Source: Clostridia bacterium
GTDB lineage: Bacteria; Bacillota; Clostridia; Oscillospirales; Acutalibacteraceae
Assembly (NCBI GenBank): GCA_017416485.1
Contig: JAFQCH010000025.1
Coordinates: 1 to 64,000 of the forward strand
Length of the DNA stretch: 64,000 nucleotides
Direction of reading: 5' to 3'
Part shown: in pieces, positions 1-8,192 of the stretch
Numbering within the stretch: position 1 is the first letter of the stretch
Layout: the number at the start of each line of letters is the position of its first letter
The notes under the pieces: generated by a model
The model's input: only the letters and a program-made list of their open reading frames with translations
The model's database searches: none
What the model was told of the DNA's origin: nothing
Made by a program: the position numbers and the translations under genes

Positions 1-702
1 GCAGACGGTTCTGCATGCACAGCAACAAGAGTATGTAAGAATGATGCAACTCATGTAGAAACTGCTGAAGCTACCATCACTTCTGCAGAAAAGATCGCAG
101 CAACCTGCACCGAAAAGGGAACCACGACCTACACAGCAACATTCGATAATGATTGGGCAACAACCCAGACCAAGGATGTTAAAGACATTGCTGCAATCAA
201 GCATGATTGGAATGATGCTACTTACAACTTTGCAGAAGACGGCTCCGCTTGCACTGCAACAAGAGTATGTAAGAATGATGCAACTCATGTAGAAACTGCT
301 GAAGCTACCATCACTTCTGCAGAAAAGATCGCAGCAACCTGCACGGAAAAGGGAACCACAACCTACACCGCAACATTCGATAATGATTGGGCAACACCCC
401 AGACAAAGGATGTTAAAGACATTGCTGCAATCAACCATGATTGGGCAGAAACAACCTACAGCTTTGCAGCAGACGGTTCTGCATGTACTGCAACAAGAGT
501 ATGTAAGAATGATGCAAAGCATGTCGAAACTGCAACCGCAACCATTGCTTCTGCAGTCAAGACTCCCGCAACCTGCAAAGTCAAGGGTACAACCACATAC
601 ACTGCAACATTCGAAGAAACCTGGGCAGTACAAAAGACTCTTGATGTTCAGGATATTGCAATTGATTCCACAAACCATGTCGGTGAAACATATACCCAGG
701 AC
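1..702 (+). repeat. Tandem 234-bp coding repeats (78 residues each)
   Basis: Three in-frame units start at 1, 235 and 469, each opening with an ADGSAC or EDGSAC codon run and TATRVCKND. Units 1 and 2 are almost identical at DNA level; unit 3 agrees closely for its first 50 or so bases and then diverges. More units probably lie upstream of the window. Near-identity at DNA level implies recent duplication or gene conversion. Confidence 0.93.
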
Positions 703-2130
703 GAAGACATCGTCGCAGGTACATGTATCAGCGAAAAGACATGGAACGAAGTAACCTACTGCTCCGACTGTAATGCAAAACTCGGTACAGTCGCAAAGAC
801 CGGCGAAAAGGATCCCGATAACCACGATCTCAAGACAACGGAAGCCAAGGCTCCGACCTGTACCGAAATCGGTTGGGACGAATATGTAACCTGTCAGCGT
901 GAAGGCTGCAAGCACACAACCTATGAAGAAATCAAAGCTCTCGGCCACGCTTATGAACGCACACTGCAGCGTCCTGCAAAACTGGCAGACAACACATGGA
1001 GTGATGGTAAATACATCTACGTTTGCAAGAATAATTCCGAGCATACTTACGAGGAAGCTGTTGCACGCGCAACGTATACAGAATACGACAATATTGTTGC
1101 CGTTGTGGAAGGCAGATTGAATGACAAATCACTGCATCCCGATACGCGCGCCGAAATTGAAAAGCTGTATGCAGATAACAAAGTTGCTCTGAACCTGATT
1201 GTCAGCGAACAGGAAGCAGTTGATGCGGCTGTTGCTGCTCTTTCCGACGGTATAGCAATCTACCTGAACACTTACAAAGTCACCTTTGTTGTTGACGATG
1301 TAATCATTGATATGCAGACTGTATACTACGGTGCCGGCGCAAAGGCTCCCGCAGCTCCCGTTAAGGAAGGCTTTGTGTTCACCGGTTGGAATGGCGATTA
1401 CACCAATATCAAAGCAGATATCGCCCTGAACGCAACCTACCGAGAAGGCGAGCTGACCTTGAATATCGTCGATTCTGATATTAAAGTTGCATTCGGTAAG
1501 ACCAAGCAGATTGCAGTTGATATCTATCCCGAAAACGCACAGGTGGAATTGATCTTTACCTCGGCGGATCCCGCAATTGCAACCGTTGATTCCAACGGCG
1601 TTGTAAAGGGTGTTAAAGTTGGCGCAACCACTGTTACGGTTTCTGACCGTGACGGCGAAGTCAAGGACACTGTTATCGTATATGTTTACAGAGCCAATGA
1701 AAAGCATACTGCTCAGTTTACGGCAAGTGCTTACGGTACATTTGTTGTTAACGGTTATTCCATTGAAGAAAGCACCTTCATCAGCATTAAAGCCGGCCAG
1801 GAATTCAAGTTCGAATTCATTCCTGACAACCAATACAAGATGGATGACATCATTTTGATTGTCAACGGTCAGGAATTGTCCCTTGGCGATGACGGATACT
1901 ACACAATTTCCTGCATGAATGAGAATATTATGATTCTTGTTACCTATGCCCCCGGCGGAATTGTTGAAGACGTCCCCAATGGCAGCGGCACAAACACCCA
2001 AACACATTCCTGTTGGTGCCACAGTGCAAACAAACTGTTGCAGCTTCTTTGGAAAGTGCTTATGATCATTTGCAAGGCATTTGGTATTGAGCAATATCAT
2101 TACTGCGCTTGCGGCAAAGCACATTGGTAA
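1..2130 (+). CDS. Repeat-rich surface protein, 3' part (5' end outside window)
   Basis: The reading frame is open from base 1 to the TAA at 2128-2130, so the gene starts upstream of the window; 709 residues are visible. In order they show three tandem 78-residue modules (residues about 1-234), a Cys-containing linker, a Listeria-Bacteroides/InlB B-type repeat (about 420-480; VTFVVDD to GFVFTGWNGDY), a Big_2 Ig-like domain (about 485-570, with SADPAIATVDSNGVVKGVK), a further beta domain, and a C-terminal tail with HSCWCH, a hydrophobic stretch and CACGKAHW. These families are typical of exported adhesins or cell-wall proteins. Surface location is inferred; no LPXTG motif is seen. A terminator follows directly. 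The ATG at 1105 is internal and not taken as the start. Confidence 0.85.
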   Translation, partial: ADGSACTATRVCKNDATHVETAEATITSAEKIAATCTEKGTTTYTATFDNDWATTQTKDVKDIAAIKHDWNDATYNFAEDGSACTATRVCKNDATHVETAEATITSAEKIAATCTEKGTTTYTATFDNDWATPQTKDVKDIAAINHDWAETTYSFAADGSACTATRVCKNDAKHVETATATIASAVKTPATCKVKGTTTYTATFEETWAVQKTLDVQDIAIDSTNHVGETYTQDEDIVAGTCISEKTWNEVTYCSDCNAKLGTVAKTGEKDPDNHDLKTTEAKAPTCTEIGWDEYVTCQREGCKHTTYEEIKALGHAYERTLQRPAKLADNTWSDGKYIYVCKNNSEHTYEEAVARATYTEYDNIVAVVEGRLNDKSLHPDTRAEIEKLYADNKVALNLIVSEQEAVDAAVAALSDGIAIYLNTYKVTFVVDDVIIDMQTVYYGAGAKAPAAPVKEGFVFTGWNGDYTNIKADIALNATYREGELTLNIVDSDIKVAFGKTKQIAVDIYPENAQVELIFTSADPAIATVDSNGVVKGVKVGATTVTVSDRDGEVKDTVIVYVYRANEKHTAQFTASAYGTFVVNGYSIEESTFISIKAGQEFKFEFIPDNQYKMDDIILIVNGQELSLGDDGYYTISCMNENIMILVTYAPGGIVEDVPNGSGTNTQTHSCWCHSANKLLQLLWKVLMIICKAFGIEQYHYCACGKAHW

Positions 2131-2159
2131 TTAACCATTGCCTGATCTAAAATAAACAA

Positions 2160-2190
2160 CCCCCGGTTCTTCGGAATCGGGGGTATGTTT
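2160..2190 (+). terminator. Rho-independent terminator of the surface protein gene
   Basis: A 10-bp stem (CCCCCGGTTC at 2160-2169, GAATCGGGGG at 2174-2183) closes on a TTCG tetraloop, 30 bases after the stop codon, followed by TATGTTTT. Confidence 0.85.
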
Positions 2191-2245
2191 TGGACAAATG
2201 CGGAAATAGGCAAATAAATTGCAGTTTATCCACCCCTGACCGCAC

Positions 2246-2282
2246 AAAAAAACCGCTTTTCTTAACGGAGAAGCGGTTTTTT
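2246..2282. terminator. Bidirectional terminator between convergent genes
   Basis: AACCGCTT (2251-2258) pairs with AAGCGGTT (2271-2278). The stem has an A-tract before and a T-tract after it, so it can work in both directions; it lies 20 bases beyond the stop of the minus-strand beta-helix gene. Confidence 0.85.
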
Positions 2283-2301
2283 GCACATTTAATTGGTTCT
2301 C

Positions 2302-4428
2302 TTATTCAAATGTATACGGTGTACCTGCATTGTATTCAAACGGCACAAATCCGATTTCGAGTGCGGGGCTGTTTTCTGCAAGGGTGAAATCACGGTTCAG
2401 TGCATCACGGAACAGCGGGTTTTCAAAAACAGTGTCGCTGTAAAAACCTTTTGCAATCATGGTGACAATGCTTTCTCTGCCGCCGACTTTGGTGTTCGAA
2501 CCCGAATAGGGGGATTTTCTTGTGTAATCCCAAAGCAGGTTGCTTCTGTCAACAAACCAACCTTTTTCGGTGCAATTTTTGAACATGACCGCATCATCGG
2601 TAACAAGAATATTGTTTTCCAAAAACAGGGAATTGTGTTCTTCATGGCGAGAAACAATGAATGCACCGTCCTTGCCGAATGCAAAAATGTTGTTGCGAAT
2701 GATGTTGTTTCTGCCGTAGTGCTGGTGGAAGGTCTGCGAGGAACAATCGTAAACAAGGTTGTTTTCAACCGTAATCTGCGTGGAGCCTTCGTCAAGGTAG
2801 ATGCCCCAGCCGCCGTATCCTTCCGCACCGTCATAGCATCCTACATTGTAAATCACATTGCCGCTGAGCACGGTATTGGGTTGAATGCCGAGCGTGTAAA
2901 TGCCGCCCATGTCCGACAACCAACCGTTGCCTATGTTGTAAATGAGGTTGTTTCTGACCTTGATGTTGTTGGTGGGATTGGGTGCATAACCCCATACCCA
3001 GCCAACGGAAACAGCTGTATACCAGCCGTCATGGATTTCGTTATTCTCAATCACGCAGTCACGTGCATGGCAAAGCAACACACCGATGGAGTGGTTATAA
3101 ATTCTGCCGTATTTGTTGATTTCGCAGTTGGTCACATAAATATCTTTGGTGACAGCGGGAATGGCATGCGGTGCGTTGATGAACACGGCATTGCCGCCGA
3201 TTTCGTCAAAGTAGCAGGCATTGACGGTGGCAATGTTCACATTTTCCTTGAACATAACAGCCGTATTGGAGATGCTGCGGAAAACGCAGTTTTCAAAGGT
3301 TATGTTTTCGGCATTTTTCACCGTGATGGCGGCGGGGATTTCGTAAGAAGCCTGCGGATGGGTCGGTAGGTAAGTCAACTGGCTGTAATGCGGGTTGGTT
3401 TCATCCATCGGCCACACACGCAGAGTGCCGTCTGCAAAATCCCAGTCGGTGTTAATAAAGCGAATGCCGCTGAATGCAATGTCCTGCACACCGTTCATTT
3501 CAATGAGCGCATCCGTAACAGGCGCGGACAGAACAAGGTTGTCGGCGGTTTCACCCTCGCAGGGGATGTAATAAAGTTTGCCTTCACTACGGTCAAGATA
3601 CCATTCACCCGGCAGAGAAACGGTTTCGCGCACATTTTCATACACGTAGTTGTCGCCGTTTACAATGCTCATGGCGGCGGCTTTGGCAAGTTCAATTCTG
3701 CCGGTTGCGGTGTCGATTGTACGCAGCGGAAGAATATCGTCACACCATTTGTGCATAATGCGAACATTGACATCTTTGAAATTTGCAAAATTCATAATTT
3801 CATCCGTGTTTACATAAAAAGCGCAATGCAGTTTGAAAAATTCATTGCCTGCCTGCAGTGCATCGCTGTCAAGCGCATCCACTGCCTGAAAAGCGCCTTC
3901 CTTCGGCCATGTGCTCACGGGAAGTCTTGTTTCACCCTTGAAAAGGGATCGAAAGTAAACCGAATCGGTGTCCACATCGGCTACCAGTGCAGCAATACCG
4001 TTGATTTCGCCGTTTTGCCATTCGGTAATGTCAACCGAACCTGTGAACACAACATCTTCACCGGGCACGGCACGGTAGGTCACGTTCATGCGGTCGGTGC
4101 TGTCAAACAGTACGGTTTCGTCAATCAGATATTTGCCTTCTTTGAACCACACCGTAACGGCAGCGCTGCCGTTTTTGTTTTTCAGTGCATTTTTTGCCCC
4201 TGCAAGGGTCTTGAGGGGCTGTGCAAGTGTGCCCGCGTTGCTGTCGCTGCCGTCGGGGGACACAATAAGGTCATTTTCTTTCATCTCAAAAACTCCTTCA
4301 TCAAAGACGGTTTTTTCGGTTTCGCTCGGGTCGGTGAAAATGCCTTCTTCGGGTACGGTCGGGAAGAACCAAAGCCCAAACAAAGTAATGATTGCCGTCA
4401 GCACGGACATGATCTTTTTCTGCAACAT
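2302..4428 (-). CDS. Exported right-handed parallel beta-helix protein, GH141/GH120-like
   Basis: The 708-residue product has a signal peptide (residues 1-27, KK followed by a hydrophobic core) and an SPDGSDSNAGTLAQPLKTL segment, the usual entry of the beta-helix families that act on plant or host glycans. The middle (about 400-650) has the N/V/I ladder of a parallel beta-helix, for example ENCVFRSISNTAVMF and VIENNEIHDGW. The N-terminal order of beta-helix entry, inserted beta domain (FTGSVDITEW, FKGETRLPVSTWPKEG) and helix ladder resembles GH141 (fucosidase/xylanase) proteins; GH120 or a catalytically inactive relative is possible. AGGAGGT lies 7 bases before the ATG. It is a single gene between terminators. 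The exact substrate cannot be read from sequence. Confidence 0.85.
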   Translation of the reverse strand: MLQKKIMSVLTAIITLFGLWFFPTVPEEGIFTDPSETEKTVFDEGVFEMKENDLIVSPDGSDSNAGTLAQPLKTLAGAKNALKNKNGSAAVTVWFKEGKYLIDETVLFDSTDRMNVTYRAVPGEDVVFTGSVDITEWQNGEINGIAALVADVDTDSVYFRSLFKGETRLPVSTWPKEGAFQAVDALDSDALQAGNEFFKLHCAFYVNTDEIMNFANFKDVNVRIMHKWCDDILPLRTIDTATGRIELAKAAAMSIVNGDNYVYENVRETVSLPGEWYLDRSEGKLYYIPCEGETADNLVLSAPVTDALIEMNGVQDIAFSGIRFINTDWDFADGTLRVWPMDETNPHYSQLTYLPTHPQASYEIPAAITVKNAENITFENCVFRSISNTAVMFKENVNIATVNACYFDEIGGNAVFINAPHAIPAVTKDIYVTNCEINKYGRIYNHSIGVLLCHARDCVIENNEIHDGWYTAVSVGWVWGYAPNPTNNIKVRNNLIYNIGNGWLSDMGGIYTLGIQPNTVLSGNVIYNVGCYDGAEGYGGWGIYLDEGSTQITVENNLVYDCSSQTFHQHYGRNNIIRNNIFAFGKDGAFIVSRHEEHNSLFLENNILVTDDAVMFKNCTEKGWFVDRSNLLWDYTRKSPYSGSNTKVGGRESIVTMIAKGFYSDTVFENPLFRDALNRDFTLAENSPALEIGFVPFEYNAGTPYTFE

Positions 4429-4481
4429 ACAAGAACCTCCTAAAAATACTGTCTTTATTTTATTTCAAATTAAGATAAAAG

Positions 4482-5240
4482 TCAATCGCAGTTTCTCGGC
4501 GGGCAAACATAACGCGGTTTGCCTTTGCTTTTGTCCGCATATTCTATGGCTTGCACAGAACAACGGCATATACAAGCCATGCAGTGCGTGCAATTTTTGC
4601 CCCAAACAGGTCTGCCGTTTTCCATTCGGATATTGTCACAAATGCACACCTTTTCGCACTTGCCGCAACCAATACACGCATCGGTTGCACAAAAGTCCTT
4701 CGCTTTTACGCACGCGGCATAAAACACGGGATTCACAATATGCGTTTTCAGCTTCTGCACAAATGTGGCTTTGTATTCCGGAAAATCAATGCCCTTACGC
4801 ACGCAATCAATCCCCGTCTGAATGGACGGCTCCGCGTTGGCAATGATTTTTAACTGCGTGGAGGGCTTGGGCACATTGAACATGGCAATGTAGTTTTCGG
4901 GCATGACCACCTCGAGCACACCTTTGTAATGCAACCCTTTTTTCTTGCACAACTTTGCAATCTTCAGCCCTGCCTGCCCGATGTCGTCGCCGCAGGTCAT
5001 CACAAAATACGCATCTTTGTTTCCCGAAAATGAACATTTTTCAATCCAATCCGCAAACAGGCGGGGAAGTTGCCACGCATAGGTCGGTGCGCAGAAAATC
5101 CACGGCTTTTCGCTGTGAAAGGTTTCCGCTTTGTTATTTTTTATAAAATCAAAACTGTTCACAGCTTCATCACCCAGCGCCTGTGCAAACGCCTTTGCAC
5201 AGTATTCGCTGTTGCCCGTGCCGGTAAAGTAAACAATCAT
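4482..5240 (-). CDS. EFR1 family flavodoxin-ferredoxin
   Basis: The 252-residue protein fuses a flavodoxin-like domain (TGTGNSEY phosphate loop at residues 6-13) to a C-terminal two-cluster ferredoxin: C189, C192, C195, C199 and C217, C220, C223, C227 each form CxxCxxCxxxC for a [4Fe-4S] cluster. This matches the EFR1 family of clostridial electron carriers; the role is presumed cytoplasmic electron transfer, with unknown partners. It has its own TTGCAA-17-TATAAT promoter and stands alone, with no adjacent hydrogenase or reductase operon. A C-terminal CPPRNC adds two extra cysteines beyond the cluster ligands. Confidence 0.9.
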   Translation of the reverse strand: MIVYFTGTGNSEYCAKAFAQALGDEAVNSFDFIKNNKAETFHSEKPWIFCAPTYAWQLPRLFADWIEKCSFSGNKDAYFVMTCGDDIGQAGLKIAKLCKKKGLHYKGVLEVVMPENYIAMFNVPKPSTQLKIIANAEPSIQTGIDCVRKGIDFPEYKATFVQKLKTHIVNPVFYAACVKAKDFCATDACIGCGKCEKVCICDNIRMENGRPVWGKNCTHCMACICRCSVQAIEYADKSKGKPRYVCPPRNCD

Positions 5241-5269
5241 ATGATACTCCTGTTTTATTTGTTGTAATA

Positions 5270-5298
5270 ATTATAGCACGCAGAATGCAAGTTTGCAA
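5270..5298 (-). promoter_or_regulatory. Promoter of the EFR1 ferredoxin gene
   Basis: Read on the minus strand: TTGCAA (5293-5298), a 17-base spacer, TATAAT (5270-5275). It ends where the adjacent polyvalent-protein fragment begins, so that insertion left this promoter intact. Confidence 0.8.
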
Positions 5299-5351
5299 GA
5301 CGGGGCAAGCAACAACGATAATATCTGCTTGAGGAGCTCACGGCAGACAGT

Positions 5352-7037
5352 ATGTTCGGGGTGTTTTCGAGCAAAAAGGCTGTGGAGCTGTATGCACGCA
5401 AACAGCCGAAGGATGCAAAAAAGGTTGCCAAGGCAATCAGCAACTTCCTTGCAAAGGTGCGTTCTGCGCTTGAAACGCTGTCATTCAAGGGGCTCGATGC
5501 CGTGTCTTCCCTGCGCGCGCAGTATGACACGCTCGACGAAATCAGCCGCCAGTTCTTCGCCGCCCTCGAAGAAGCCCGCTTCAACCGCCAACAAAACAAA
5601 AACACCGCCGAAAATGGCGGTGTGAAAATCAGGTATTCAAAAGAATTAAGTTTTGAAGCGCAAGTGGATGCTGTTATCAACGGAACACATAATCCTCGCT
5701 TTGATCTTTATGTATCTGAGACTCCTCAATATTTACAGAAGCTTAATTTCTCAAATGGTCCCTTGCTGATGAGAAACGGTAAGTTAAAAGAAATTATTGA
5801 AAAACACAATGAAATGTCCTATGACATTATAAAACAAATTCCTGACCTTTTACAAAATCCAATTCTTGTTCTTAAATCTAAAACAAATCCTAAAGACAGT
5901 GTTGTAGTTATAACTGAATACATGACAAATAAGGGAGAATTGATTGTTCCTGTTTGGGTTGGTCAAGAAGGCAATTACATCGATGTCGATGTCGGAGAAA
6001 TGCAACTGATAACTAATTTTGTCGCTACTGCGTATGGTCGCAATGTAAAAGGGTTATTAGAGTATGCATTACAAAACGACGGCTTTTTATTTGAGGGAAA
6101 CTCAAAAGAAAAAGTCAGACAGCTTTTCGCAAGAAATAGGCTGCAATTGCCTACACCACTAAAACTGTCTGACTCTGACATCATTATACAGCACACTGAT
6201 AATTCTGTCAATAGTCAGTTTATGCAGAAAAATGAAAATGATGCATCAAGCAGTGGTGAACAACTGTCTTCAAAAAAACTCTCCTCCGACACAGCGGACT
6301 ATGTCACGCGGTTGCAACAGGAGAACGAAGACCTGCGTGCGGCATTGGAAGCGGCCAAGGCAGAATTGCATGAAACAAGAGGGCTGACGATATCGGACAA
6401 GGAGCTGCGGAAGATCTCCGACTTCTTTGCTGACACATTGCAGAGTGATATGACGAGGGATGAGCTGTTCAAGGCCTTGCGCGGGTACTTCAATTATGCC
6501 GCTGACGGCGGGGATCTGAATGTGGTGCTCGGCACGATGACGGATCTGTACATGGAAGCCATACAGACGAGCAGAAGTGAAATGCTGTGGACGGAGCTTC
6601 ATGACAGCCAGAAGGAAGTGCTTGACGAACTTCGCACGAATCCCGTGTATCTGAGTGAGATTCAGGTGCAGACGGTGGAAAGCAACTTCGACGGGTACAA
6701 GAATTTTCAGAAAGCATCCTTCGGCAAGATCCGATTTATCAAGAACCACAACGGCAATCATGCCACACTCGACACACGGTGGAGCGAATTGTGCGATCTC
6801 TCGCACGGTCTGCTCGATCCCGAAACACCCGACTATGCACAGCCCGAGGCCTTGCTCGATTACTATGCAGCCACACGTCCGACATGGGTCGATACCGGCA
6901 ATCCTTACGGAAGAACCGAACAGGAGCTTGCCGATGCGGCATACAGTATGGCTTTGAGCACGCTCATGGAATACATGGATGCGCCGAAGTATCAAACCTT
7001 TGCAGACAAAGCGGTTGCAAAAATGCTTGCAATTTGA
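5352..7037 (+). CDS. Polyvalent-protein fragment with MuF_C-type (BECR) nuclease module
   Basis: The 561 residues resemble part of the very large polyvalent proteins of clostridial phages and conjugative elements. Residues 1-90 (LDEISRQFFAALEEA) and 315-561 (coiled coil DYVTRLQQENEDLRAALEAAK, then TISDKELRKISDFFADTLQ) are scaffold. Residues 118-285 (ETPQYLQKLNF, HNEMSYDIIKQIP, VVVITEY) match the phage MuF C-terminal domain of the barnase-EndoU-colicin E5-RelE-like fold, a predicted RNase effector. The module's DNA (about 5630-6240) is visibly more AT-rich than its flanks. There is no good ribosome site (GAGGAG is 15 bases upstream), and homologous-looking codons run back to a stop at 5319. 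It is probably a truncated, possibly silent remnant; no immunity gene follows. Confidence 0.72.
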   Translation: MFGVFSSKKAVELYARKQPKDAKKVAKAISNFLAKVRSALETLSFKGLDAVSSLRAQYDTLDEISRQFFAALEEARFNRQQNKNTAENGGVKIRYSKELSFEAQVDAVINGTHNPRFDLYVSETPQYLQKLNFSNGPLLMRNGKLKEIIEKHNEMSYDIIKQIPDLLQNPILVLKSKTNPKDSVVVITEYMTNKGELIVPVWVGQEGNYIDVDVGEMQLITNFVATAYGRNVKGLLEYALQNDGFLFEGNSKEKVRQLFARNRLQLPTPLKLSDSDIIIQHTDNSVNSQFMQKNENDASSSGEQLSSKKLSSDTADYVTRLQQENEDLRAALEAAKAELHETRGLTISDKELRKISDFFADTLQSDMTRDELFKALRGYFNYAADGGDLNVVLGTMTDLYMEAIQTSRSEMLWTELHDSQKEVLDELRTNPVYLSEIQVQTVESNFDGYKNFQKASFGKIRFIKNHNGNHATLDTRWSELCDLSHGLLDPETPDYAQPEALLDYYAATRPTWVDTGNPYGRTEQELADAAYSMALSTLMEYMDAPKYQTFADKAVAKMLAI

Positions 7038-7055
7038 AAACTGCCATGCTATAAT
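7027..7055 (+). promoter_or_regulatory. Promoter of tRNA-Ala
   Basis: TTGCAA (7027-7032), a 17-base spacer and TATAAT (7050-7055) sit 15 bases before the tRNA. The -35 box overlaps the last codons of the polyvalent fragment (stop at 7035-7037), so the fragment's end coincides with the promoter boundary. Confidence 0.8.
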
Positions 7056-7069
7056 GTTTTTTGTCATAC

Positions 7070-7145
7070 GGGCCTGTAGCTCAGTTGGGAGAGCGTTCGG
7101 TTCGCATCCGAGAGGTCGAGAGTTCAAGCCTCTTCAGGTCCACCA
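7070..7145 (+). tRNA. tRNA-Ala (anticodon CGC), CCA encoded
   Basis: A full cloverleaf folds: acceptor GGGCCTG/CAGGTCC, D arm GCTC/GAGC, anticodon stem TTCGG/CCGAG around TTCGCAT (anticodon CGC, reading GCG), T arm GAGAG/CTCTT. The acceptor stem has the G3-U70 wobble pair that identifies alanine tRNAs. CCA is encoded at 7143-7145. Confidence 0.93.
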
Positions 7146-7150
7146 AAAAA

Positions 7151-7187
7151 ATCGACAATCTTCAACAGAAGGTTGTCGATTTTTTTA
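7151..7187 (+). terminator. Terminator after tRNA-Ala
   Basis: ATCGACAA (7151-7158) pairs with TTGTCGAT (7173-7180), flanked by an A-tract and a run of T. Confidence 0.87.
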
Positions 7188-7305
7188 TCCAATCCGAAGG
7201 ATTGGCATGTAATCGCCATCAGTCGTATGTAATCACGCGTAGCGTGTATGTCATCACCGCAGGTGTACATTTGACGGATTGATGATATGAAAGGCTTCTG
7301 CCTTG
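7187..7305 (+). repeat. Intergenic hairpin-repeat array, copy 1
   Basis: Starting exactly at the T-tract of the tRNA terminator with ATCC, the array holds small palindromes (AATCCGAAGGATT, ACGCGTAGCGT, ACCGCAGGT) each followed by a GTATGTAATC- or GTATGTCATC-like link. It then switches to the inverted link GATTGATGATATG before a last palindrome, AAGGCTTCTGCCTTG. The same architecture recurs at 50605 and 51552. No reading frame is supported here. Confidence 0.8.
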
Positions 7306-7320
7306 TTTTTTTTTATATGG

Positions 7321-7349
7321 TTGACATTATTTTTCTAATCATTTATTAT
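7321..7349 (+). promoter_or_regulatory. Promoter of the HAD phosphatase gene
   Basis: TTGACA (7321-7326), a 17-base spacer and TATTAT (7344-7349). Confidence 0.7.
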
Positions 7350-7371
7350 ATAACCCGGAGGCGATGATACT

Positions 7372-8151
7372 GTGAAACAGATCATGGAGAAACACGGTTT
7401 TATATGTGATATGGACGGTGTTATATATCATGGTGATAAAATTCTGGACGGTGTAAAAGAATTTGTAACCTGGCTTATTGATAATGATAAAAAATTTGTT
7501 TTTCTTACAAACAGTCCCGAGAAAACGCCGCATGAACTCAGCATGAAGCTGGCGAGAATGGGGCTTGATGTGCATGCTGACCATTTTTATACAAGTGCTA
7601 TGGCAACAGCAGCATTCCTGTCTGCCCAGAAACCGGAATGCACGGTTTATGTGATCGGTGAAGCCGCCTTGTCAAAGGCTTTGTATGATCAGGGAATCTA
7701 TATGAATGATGTAAACCCCGACTATGTTGTTGTGGGCGAAACCAGAAGCTATAATTTTGAAAAAATAGAAAAAGCAATTGAGCTTGTCAGAAAGGGTGCA
7801 AAGCTGATCGGTACCAATCCCGATATAACGGGTCCGACCGAAAAAGGCATTATGCCCGCAACAGGCTCTCTTGTGGCACCCATTGAGATTTCAACGGGCA
7901 AAAAGGCATATTTTATCGGCAAGCCCAATCCACTGATGCTGCGCCACGGTCTGCGTAAATTAGGTTGTCACAGCGGTGATATTGCATTCGTCGGCGACAG
8001 AATGGATACCGATATTATAGCAGGTATTGAATCGAATGTGGACACGGTGCTTGTGTTAAGCGGTGTAACATCCCTTGATGATATTGACAATTTCCCCTAC
8101 AGACCAAAATACATCCTCAACAATGTAGGAGAAATTCTTACAAGAGAATAA
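7372..8151 (+). CDS. HAD-IIA family (NagD-like) phosphatase
   Basis: The 259-residue cytoplasmic protein has the HAD motif CDMDGVIYHGD (nucleophile D13, acid/base D15), TNS in motif II, IGKPNP near motif III and GDRMDTDI (about 206-213) as motif IV. This order and the C2-type cap fit the NagD/AraL branch, which hydrolyses phosphorylated sugars or nucleotides; the substrate is unknown. The GTG at 7372 is taken as start because GGAGG lies 10 bases upstream; an ATG follows at 7384. The ADP-ribosylglycohydrolase starts 41 bases downstream and may be co-transcribed. Confidence 0.9.
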   Translation: MKQIMEKHGFICDMDGVIYHGDKILDGVKEFVTWLIDNDKKFVFLTNSPEKTPHELSMKLARMGLDVHADHFYTSAMATAAFLSAQKPECTVYVIGEAALSKALYDQGIYMNDVNPDYVVVGETRSYNFEKIEKAIELVRKGAKLIGTNPDITGPTEKGIMPATGSLVAPIEISTGKKAYFIGKPNPLMLRHGLRKLGCHSGDIAFVGDRMDTDIIAGIESNVDTVLVLSGVTSLDDIDNFPYRPKYILNNVGEILTRE

Positions 8152-8192
8152 AATGATTTTTAAATACATTATTGCTGCTGTGAGGAAATTGT

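Noticed and set aside
2293..4443. Long plus-strand open frames opposite the beta-helix gene
   Set aside because: They are antisense to a protein with signal peptide, ribosome site and family motifs; their translations are low-complexity Val/His/Phe-rich.
7070..7145. tRNA-Ala as an integration (att) site for the polyvalent fragment
   Set aside because: The fragment lies 5' of the tRNA, no integrase is present and no duplicate of the tRNA 3' end was seen upstream.
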